Assembly: GCA_028286785.1 (NCBI GenBank)
Contig: JAQBQX010000019.1
Location: forward strand, 1 to 32,253
Reading direction: 5' to 3'
Length of the DNA: 32,253 nucleotides
Source: Candidatus Adlerbacteria bacterium
GTDB lineage: Bacteria > Patescibacteriota > Minisyncoccia > Phycocordibacterales > SBAW01
Shown here: piece after piece, positions 19,695 to 26,118 of the stretch
Layout of the letters: the number at the start of each line of letters is the position of its first letter
How positions within the stretch are numbered: the stretch's first letter is position 1
Notes under the pieces: model-generated
The model's input: the letters and a program-made list of their open reading frames with translations, nothing else
Databases searched by the model: none
Told to the model about the DNA's origin: nothing
Position numbers and translations under genes: made by a program

Positions 19695-19719
19695 AAAAAA
19701 GCCACCCAATAGGGGTGGC
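19695..19719 (-). terminator. Rho-independent terminator for the minus-strand ORF 19728-20045
   Basis: On minus strand GCCACCC-CTATT-GGGTGGC followed by T6. Confidence 0.85.
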
Positions 19720-19727
19720 TGGAAATC

Positions 19728-20045
19728 TCAACGCTTACGGACTTGTGCGTGCTGCATGTTACTGCGGGCCCATTGGCTAAGTGTGACAATCACAGACTGG
19801 TGCTCAGGATTGTCGACGGTCAGTTTGTACGGGCCGATATCGATCTTTAGTTTGGAATCCTGTCGGGAAGTCCAAATTTTGCGGACTTCACCGATCGGTC
19901 CACTGCCTACTATTTCAACGACAGCTCCCGGGAAGTCTTTTCCCAGGGCTTCTAGCAGCATTTCTATTTGAGATGCTCTAGGAAGTTTGCCTTCAGTAAT
20001 CTGCGTGTCCGACTCGCTATCATAGTGTCTGACTGAACCTACCAT
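19728..20045 (-). CDS. Hypothetical protein (105 aa)
   Basis: Complete ORF with AGGAA near the start and its own terminator. Confidence 0.6.
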   Translation of the reverse strand: MVGSVRHYDSESDTQITEGKLPRASQIEMLLEALGKDFPGAVVEIVGSGPIGEVRKIWTSRQDSKLKIDIGPYKLTVDNPEHQSVIVTLSQWARSNMQHAQVRKR

Positions 20046-20183
20046 TTCCTGCCCTCTGTATGTGCCCTAGAATGTACTCGGTACAATGGCACACTATACC
20101 ACTACTTCCGCAGCATTTCCAGAAACTGACGCTGCAATTTTATTGTTATAGATATCAAAGAGCACATGATATATGCTACAGGG

Positions 20184-20771
20184 ATGGGGGAGTATTTAGA
20201 CAATAGCGAAAACCTCGAGCGCTCCGACGAGGAGATTTTGGCGCTTTCGATCTCAAACCCGAGCCTTTTTGCGCTTTTAGTACGTAAATATGAGGCGCCT
20301 TTTTTGCGCAAAGCGCGCTCTATTATCCGCGAGGAGGAAGAGGCCGAGGATATCGTGCAGGAAGCTTTTACCAAAATTTACCTCAATGCAAAAAAATTTA
20401 AGGTAATGGAAGGTGCCCAGTTTTCATCCTGGGCCTACCGGATAGTCATCAACACGGCGCTTTCGCACTACGCCAAGCGCAAACGCCGCGGCATGATCGT
20501 GGCACCGCTGGATGACGAGATTTTGCAGCTTATTCCGGACAAGACGCTGGACCAGTTTGACCAAAAAGAATTGCGCGATGAAGTGGCGAGCGTGGTGTCC
20601 CGCATGTCGCCCATGTTCGCATCAGTACTGACTTTGTTTTTTATCGACGGGAAGTCTCAAGAGGAAATAGCCACGCAGGAAGGTGTGACAGTGGGGGCAA
20701 TCAAGACCCGCGTGCACCGAGCAAAGGAGGAGTTCAGGAAACTTTATAAGTCGGTCACAGAGTTACCATAA
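20184..20771 (+). CDS. RNA polymerase sigma-70 family (ECF-like) factor
   Basis: Region 2 SNPSLFALLVRKYEAPFLRKARSIIREEEEAEDIVQEAFTKIYLN; region 4 DGKSQEEIATQEGVTVGAIKTRVHRAKEEFRKL. ORF track start 20166; 20184 favoured by TATGCT at 20172-20177. Confidence 0.9.
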   Translation: MGEYLDNSENLERSDEEILALSISNPSLFALLVRKYEAPFLRKARSIIREEEEAEDIVQEAFTKIYLNAKKFKVMEGAQFSSWAYRIVINTALSHYAKRKRRGMIVAPLDDEILQLIPDKTLDQFDQKELRDEVASVVSRMSPMFASVLTLFFIDGKSQEEIATQEGVTVGAIKTRVHRAKEEFRKLYKSVTELP

Positions 20772-20773
20772 GT

Positions 20774-21112
20774 ATGAGTCATAACATGAGCATAATCGAG
20801 AAAAACGTCATGGCAGGGGTGCGTATGGTCTACCTAGGCCGCACCCTTGTGTCGCGCACTGCGCTAGAGGCTTACGTAGCGGTACTTTCGCTATGGGGTA
20901 TAGGCCGCTTGGTGTGGGTGAGCGAAGTCTTTCATAACTTTGTCACAGTGGAAAAGCTGGGACTTGCTGCCACAGGGAAGTACGTGCTTTATGCCCTGGG
21001 ACATACACAAATAGGCGTTCAATTGACGCTTCTGGTGCTTGGTGCGGCATTGCTGGGCCTAGCGGTTGACGCTGTACGCTCGGCCACGACACCTACGCGA
21101 CGTTTTGCATAG
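20774..21112 (+). CDS. Small membrane protein (112 aa) downstream of the sigma factor
   Basis: Starts 2 nt after the sigma stop; two or more hydrophobic segments; start could be 20786. Confidence 0.6.
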   Translation: MSHNMSIIEKNVMAGVRMVYLGRTLVSRTALEAYVAVLSLWGIGRLVWVSEVFHNFVTVEKLGLAATGKYVLYALGHTQIGVQLTLLVLGAALLGLAVDAVRSATTPTRRFA

Positions 21113-21114
21113 CT

Positions 21115-22194
21115 CTATTCTTCGTCAGGAGCATCGTCATCTTTGCTTGGCGGGAGTTTAGAAGTGAGAGCGTTTTCAGCAAATTTAGTACGGATTTCCT
21201 TTAAGATCGCGTTTGCGGTCTTTTTGTTGTCACGCAGGTACGTACGGGTTGCGTCGTAACCGCGGCCCATCTTTTCATCGCCGTAGCTGTAAGAAGATCC
21301 GCTTTTTTGTATGACGCCGTACTTTTCGCCCAAGGCGATGATTTCGCCCTCGCTTGAGATACCTTCGTTGTACATGAGGTCAAATTCGGTGGTACGGAAG
21401 GGAGCTGCTACTTTGTTTTTGACTACCTTGACCCGGTGGCGGCCTCCGACAACTTCTTCGCCCTTCTTTATCTGTGCAATGCGGCGGATATCGAGGCGCA
21501 CCGATGTATAAAACTTGAGAGCCTTGCCGCCGGTCGTTGTCTCGGGGTTGCCGAACATCACGCCGATCTGCATACGGATCTGGTTGATGAAGATGACTAT
21601 GGTCTTGGACTTCGAGGTAATGGCTGTGAGTTTGAGCAGCGCTTGTGACATAAGGCGTGCTTGTTTGCCCACCTGGTGGCTGCCCATGTCGCCCTCGATT
21701 TCGTCTTTAGGAGTGAGCGCCGCAACCGAGTCGATGACAATGAGGTCGACCTTGCCCGAGCGCACCAAAGACTCGACGATTTCGAGCGCTTGTTCGCCGG
21801 TATCTGGTTGTGAGACAAGAAGGTTGTTGATATTTACGCCGATTTTTTTGGCATATTCTGGATCAAGTGCGTGTTCGGCATCTATAAATGCGCAGATGCC
21901 GCCTTTTTTTTGCGCTTCGGCAATGGCATGCAAGGTAAGAGTTGTTTTGCCGGATGACTCAGGGCCGAAAACTTCGATGATGCGGCCGCGCGGGTATCCG
22001 CCGATACCAAGAGCCCAATCAAGCCCAATAGAGCCCGAGGGAATAACGTCGACATCCACCTTGGGGGAGTCGCCGAGCTTCATGATGGCCTCGTCGCCAA
22101 ATTTTGTCTTGATTTCGCGGATTGCCGCATCAATAGCGCTGCTGTCTTTTGAAATGCTTTTCGGTTCCTTCGGTGCAGATTTCTTGAGTGCCAT
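21115..22194 (-). CDS. recA: Recombinase RecA
   Basis: [73 protein letters not shown]. Confidence 0.98.
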   Translation of the reverse strand: MALKKSAPKEPKSISKDSSAIDAAIREIKTKFGDEAIMKLGDSPKVDVDVIPSGSIGLDWALGIGGYPRGRIIEVFGPESSGKTTLTLHAIAEAQKKGGICAFIDAEHALDPEYAKKIGVNINNLLVSQPDTGEQALEIVESLVRSGKVDLIVIDSVAALTPKDEIEGDMGSHQVGKQARLMSQALLKLTAITSKSKTIVIFINQIRMQIGVMFGNPETTTGGKALKFYTSVRLDIRRIAQIKKGEEVVGGRHRVKVVKNKVAAPFRTTEFDLMYNEGISSEGEIIALGEKYGVIQKSGSSYSYGDEKMGRGYDATRTYLRDNKKTANAILKEIRTKFAENALTSKLPPSKDDDAPDEE

Positions 22195-22198
22195 AGTA

Positions 22199-22564
22199 TT
22201 AAGTATTATTCGTGCAAAAGTTCAAAACAGTGAAGTGCACAGACATGGATGCTTCGCGCCCAAAACGGTCTTTTGCTGCGACCGTAATACTAGTATACCC
22301 CGGGTGTGGAGAGAGTGTAGCACTAAAATGTCCTGCCGCATCCGTGTAGGCAGGGCGACCGTTAATAGTCAAAAAAGCTATATTTTGAGCCATTCCTGAG
22401 ACCACGACCGCAACGCTTGATGTGGCGGATCCACTGCGAGGGAAGTCGAGGCTGATTTCTGGGCCTGACAAGATCCGACGACCTTCAAATAATCCGTAGC
22501 CGCCGACTATAACTATAGCCACCAGTACTAACGCCCATTTGTACCAATTATTGTTCCTCATCAT
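22199..22564 (-). CDS. Small membrane-anchored protein with Ig-like (glucodextranase domain-B-like) extracellular domain
   Basis: [30 protein letters not shown] anchor followed by a beta-rich domain; overlaps the ftsK 3' end by about 17 bp. Confidence 0.6.
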   Translation of the reverse strand: MMRNNNWYKWALVLVAIVIVGGYGLFEGRRILSGPEISLDFPRSGSATSSVAVVVSGMAQNIAFLTINGRPAYTDAAGHFSATLSPHPGYTSITVAAKDRFGREASMSVHFTVLNFCTNNT

Positions 22565-24761
22565 GCGTGCTCTCTGTCTTGGCGCCCAATACTTCGCGTG
22601 GTTTTGCGCCATCAGCTGGGCCAATGACTCCACGCTCTTCAAGTACGTCCATCAACCGCGCTGCGCGAGAATATCCGACTCGAAGCTTGCGCTGGAGGTA
22701 CGAAGTCGACGCTTTGCCTGCCTCTAGTACTGCGTTGCGCGCAGCTTCGTACATGTCGTCGTCAATTTCGTCCTCGTCGCTCGTGATACCGGTGTTGCCA
22801 AGTCCGCCTGCGGTAGGGCCGCCAGTGGGGCCGGTGATATCGATAGGAAGTTCCGAATCGTTATGCTTTGCAATAAAGTCGGTGACCTTTTTTACTTCGT
22901 TTTCGCTGATGTAGGCGCTCTGGAGACGTATAGGTTTGCCCATTTCGCCTGAAAGGTAGAGCATGTCGCCCGCACCCAAGAGCTTTTCTGCGCCTGCTTG
23001 GTCCAAAATGGTGCGCGAGTCGATCTGTGAGGCAACCTGCAGTGCTATGCGGGCCGGAACGTTTGCTTTGATGAGGCCGGTAATGACATTAACTGATGGT
23101 CGCTGTGTCGAAAGAAGCAGGTGAATGCCCACAGCGCGGCTCATCTGGGCCAAACGCACAATTGCCGCTTCAAGTTCACGTGGGAATGTCTGCATGATGT
23201 CGGCCAACTCGTCGATGACAATCACGATGTACGGCATTGCTTCAGGGATCTTGTCGCCCTCGGCTGCGCCTCCTTTGCGGCGTAGTTTTTCCAAAGACGG
23301 GGTAAGGACGTTGGTATGGTACGACTCGATGTCGCGCACGCGTTCAGACTCTAATATATTGTATCGGCGTTCCATTTCTTTGCCCGCCCAGCGCAGCGCC
23401 ATGACTGCTTTTTTAGGGTCGGTGATAACTGGGGTGAGTTGGTGCGGGATAGTGTTATAGAGGGTCAACTCCACACGCTTGGGGTCGATCATCAAAAAGC
23501 GCAGCTGCTGCGGCCCGCAACGGTACAAAAGTGAGGTGATGATAGTGTGGATGCTCACCGACTTGCCCGAGCCCGTTGCCCCTGCGATGAGTCCGTGGGG
23601 CATTTTGGCGAGGTTGGCAAACTGCGACCCGCCTGCAATGTCGCGGCCAAGTGCTACCAACAACGGCTTCGGCGATGCGGCAAACTCAGGTGCCTCAAGG
23701 AGCGTGCCCAAGCCCACTGTAACTTTTGAGTGGTTCGGGACTTCGATGCCTACCAGGGATTTGCCAGGGATAGGTGCCTCAATGCGTACGGGGTGCGCCG
23801 CAAGAGCAAGTTCGAGGTTAGTCTGGAGCGATACAATTTTTTGCAGGCGCACACCTTCGGCGGGTTTGATGGCATAGCGGGTGACCGATGGGCCGATTGA
23901 AATCTCGTCGAGCTCAACCACAATTCCAAAGTTTTGAAGCGTGCGTTTGATGATGTTGGCATTTGCTTTAACGTCACCAACACCCGGGCGGCCTTTGTCA
24001 CGCTCAAGGAGTGACAAAGGTGGCGGGGTGTACGTGCCCAATAGCGACTTCAAAAGGTCTGCAGTATTGACCGCTGCCACAGCGGCAGTAGCAGGTTCGC
24101 GCAGAGGCTGCTGGTGCGGGACGGGCACATCATCTTCCTCGTCGTCTGCATCTGGTGCCTCTTCGTGCTCCTCGTCTTCTGCGTCCACACGGAAGCCGCT
24201 CACGGCAATTCCGTCATCTTCTGGTTCGGGAGTTTTGCCAAATAACCCACGCACTCCACGCACTGTGCTTGCGCTCAAGCCGGTAAAGACATGGACCGGG
24301 ATCGAGCCTTCCAACAACATGAGCAAAGATACCAATGTGAGTCCGCCCATGAGTATGACCGATGCGTATATATCAAAGTAATGAATGGCAGTTTTGCCCA
24401 GCATATCGCCCACTAATCCGCCCTTGCCGCTGACAATAGCCACAAACCCTAATCCAGACAATATAAAGAGAATGCTCGAAAGGCTCTTAAACCAGTCGAA
24501 GCCGGGTTTTTCTTCGCGCAGAGCAGTCCCTGCCAAAACAAAAAAGAGCACTGGCAACAGAAAATATCCGATACCCACCAGATGTACTATGCCTTGATAG
24601 GTGTCTATGCCCGCGACCCCTGCGGTGCCAAATGCGGCCAGGGTCAGGAAGCAACCAAGGATCGAAAACACTACGGCTAAAATTGCACGTTTTGTACCGT
24701 CGGGCATGCCAGATGTTGCCGCGCGGGCGTTTGCTGACTTAGAATTTTTCTTACGCGCCAT
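22548..24761 (-). CDS. ftsK: DNA translocase FtsK/SpoIIIE
   Basis: N-terminal TM helices, acidic linker, GATGSGKSVSIHTIITSLLYR Walker A, C-terminal winged-helix gamma domain. Confidence 0.96.
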   Translation of the reverse strand: MARKKNSKSANARAATSGMPDGTKRAILAVVFSILGCFLTLAAFGTAGVAGIDTYQGIVHLVGIGYFLLPVLFFVLAGTALREEKPGFDWFKSLSSILFILSGLGFVAIVSGKGGLVGDMLGKTAIHYFDIYASVILMGGLTLVSLLMLLEGSIPVHVFTGLSASTVRGVRGLFGKTPEPEDDGIAVSGFRVDAEDEEHEEAPDADDEEDDVPVPHQQPLREPATAAVAAVNTADLLKSLLGTYTPPPLSLLERDKGRPGVGDVKANANIIKRTLQNFGIVVELDEISIGPSVTRYAIKPAEGVRLQKIVSLQTNLELALAAHPVRIEAPIPGKSLVGIEVPNHSKVTVGLGTLLEAPEFAASPKPLLVALGRDIAGGSQFANLAKMPHGLIAGATGSGKSVSIHTIITSLLYRCGPQQLRFLMIDPKRVELTLYNTIPHQLTPVITDPKKAVMALRWAGKEMERRYNILESERVRDIESYHTNVLTPSLEKLRRKGGAAEGDKIPEAMPYIVIVIDELADIMQTFPRELEAAIVRLAQMSRAVGIHLLLSTQRPSVNVITGLIKANVPARIALQVASQIDSRTILDQAGAEKLLGAGDMLYLSGEMGKPIRLQSAYISENEVKKVTDFIAKHNDSELPIDITGPTGGPTAGGLGNTGITSDEDEIDDDMYEAARNAVLEAGKASTSYLQRKLRVGYSRAARLMDVLEERGVIGPADGAKPREVLGAKTESTHDEEQ

Positions 24762-24811
24762 TGAAACATAATACCACGTGAGCCGAGACTATTTTTAAGC
24801 CTTAATCAACC

Positions 24812-24839
24812 TGTACAACCTGGAAGCGCTTGTTATACT
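24812..24839 (+). promoter_or_regulatory. Putative extended -10 promoter of the HTH gene
   Basis: TGtTATACT (24831-24839); weak -35 TGTACA at 24812-24817, 16-bp spacer. Confidence 0.55.
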
Positions 24840-24852
24840 CAAGGACACAGTC

Positions 24853-24929
24853 TGTCTTAGAAATGTCTTTCAAATCCTTAAAGGACAGCAATAAGACAAG
24901 TGTAAAAGACGCATTGAAAATCAATGTCT
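24853..24929 (+). promoter_or_regulatory. Two consecutive hairpins in the HTH gene leader, the second covering the start codon
   Basis: TGTCTTA(24853-24859)/TAAGACA(24892-24898) enclosing TGTCTTT(24864-24870)/AAAGGACA(24880-24887); then AGA..CATTGA(24907-24917)/TCAATGTCT(24921-24929) containing ATG 24924. Confidence 0.6.
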
Positions 24930-25664
24930 GATAACACCTCTAATTTTCATACATTTGCCTTACAGTCAGGCCTTTTTAAAGGACACGACGATTGGTATTT
25001 TTGCTATTTAAAGTCAGAACGGATCGCCCACGTGCTCGCTGTTTTGGCCCAGAGCTCTCCACACCCTGACCTAGACCGTTTGATTGAACTTGCGTCGTCT
25101 CTGCCGGAATCAATCGTGTACTTTGCTGCCTCTGAAGTGGTGCCTTCTGTATTGTTGGCCGAAGTATTTGTGCTCCTTTCCGCGATGCGTCTTAGCGGTA
25201 CTAAGAACCTCATTCGGCAAGAAAACGTTTCAGTACTTATAAGTGAACTCCAACACATTGCTCAATTAATGGGGAACAGCAGCCAAGTGTCGCCGTTTGT
25301 GACTGCCGAGGATTTTGCCGTGCCGTTTGCAACGGCCCCTGACCAAATACCTAAAAGACTTTCTATGCCACCAACCTTAGCCGAAGCGGGAGTTCCTATA
25401 AAGGACATCTATAAAGGACATTTAAAAAGGCAGGCAGGGCCCGTCCCACGCCCCTCTAAAGACCAGGAAGATCGGGCTGCCATAATCCGCGATTTTGTCC
25501 TTTCAAATAAGGGGGTTTCTATAAAAGACATTTCTAAGGTAGTGCGAAACTGTAGTGAGAAAACAATCCAGCGCGAATTGGGTGCGCTTATCCAACAGGG
25601 ATTGGTTAAAAAAATAGGGGAGAGGCGGTGGAGCGTATACGTAGGCAGTGCTTCGGCGCAGTAA
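24924..25664 (+). CDS. Uncharacterised protein with C-terminal winged-helix HTH
   Basis: C-term AIIRDFVLSNKGVSIKDISKVVRNCSEKTIQRELGALIQQGLVKKIGERRWSVY looks like a DeoR-like wHTH; N-terminal ~150 aa unassigned. Confidence 0.8.
   Translation: MSDNTSNFHTFALQSGLFKGHDDWYFCYLKSERIAHVLAVLAQSSPHPDLDRLIELASSLPESIVYFAASEVVPSVLLAEVFVLLSAMRLSGTKNLIRQENVSVLISELQHIAQLMGNSSQVSPFVTAEDFAVPFATAPDQIPKRLSMPPTLAEAGVPIKDIYKGHLKRQAGPVPRPSKDQEDRAAIIRDFVLSNKGVSIKDISKVVRNCSEKTIQRELGALIQQGLVKKIGERRWSVYVGSASAQ
25396..25421 (+). repeat. 13-bp perfect tandem direct repeat CTATAAAGGACAT x2 within the HTH coding region
   Basis: 25396-25408 and 25409-25421 identical; third copy with one mismatch at 25519-25531 (CTATAAAAGACAT). 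Confidence 0.95.
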
Positions 25665-25695
25665 AAATCAAGTTGACCCAGACCCCTCCCTGGTG

Positions 25696-25719
25696 TACCT
25701 TTATCCACAAGGTATTTTT
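25696..25719 (+). terminator. Weak rho-independent terminator after the HTH gene
   Basis: TACCTT-TATCCAC-AAGGTA followed by T5. Confidence 0.5.
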
Positions 25720-25746
25720 GCACCTTCCACCCCCTGTACCTATAAT
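25718..25746 (+). promoter_or_regulatory. Sigma-70 promoter of the S-layer-like gene leader
   Basis: TTGCAC (25718-25723), 17-bp spacer, TATAAT (25741-25746); predicted TSS about 25753. Confidence 0.75.
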
Positions 25747-25752
25747 GGTACA

Positions 25753-26118
25753 TAGTGGTTGAACCCCATTCGGGCTATAAGCCTGTGTGGGGCAGAATGC
25801 CAGGTTCGTTGACAATTTCATAATCAAACACCTTCATGAAAGACGCAGGTAAGATGTGCGCTCTTTTTGCGTCTATAAATAGTACGTGCTCGCACACCAG
25901 GAATCTTCCTTGTTCCGTATTGACCGCATGACCGATTCCGCCTCACATCTTGCTACCAACGCCTTCACATCTCGCTTGCCTCTTCGCGCTCCATCCTTCC
26001 TTTAATAGGAAAGGTGGTGACGAGGAGAGAGCGAGCGGGAGGGCAGGTAGGTTATCAGTGCTGTTCCATTTATTCGTAGGATTACAAGTAAATTATTATT
26101 CGTTCGTTTAGTTACCTT
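25753..26118 (+). ncRNA. Long structured 5' leader or independent structured RNA
   Basis: Three local structures: three-way junction 25761-25807, hairpin 25841-25874 with possible pseudoknot to 25891-25896, long hairpin 25961-26044. Confidence 0.55.

Noticed and set aside
21110-21117. recA and the 112-aa membrane protein converge with only 2 nt between stops
   Set aside because: Compact convergent genes are ordinary in reduced genomes; no further signal found.
22195-22208. Repeated TAATACT before recA as a leaderless -10
   Set aside because: Spacing to the ATG does not match the 6-8 nt pattern cleanly, so it was not counted.
21515-22399. 294-aa plus-strand ORF opposite recA
   Set aside because: Antisense shadow of recA, which is unambiguous.
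25396-25531. CRISPR-like short repeats
   Set aside because: Only 13-bp units, two in direct tandem without spacers and inside a good ORF; not a CRISPR array.
25761-25807. tRNA-like cloverleaf
   Set aside because: Too short, no acceptor stem, anticodon arm or T-loop consensus; treated as an untyped structured RNA.
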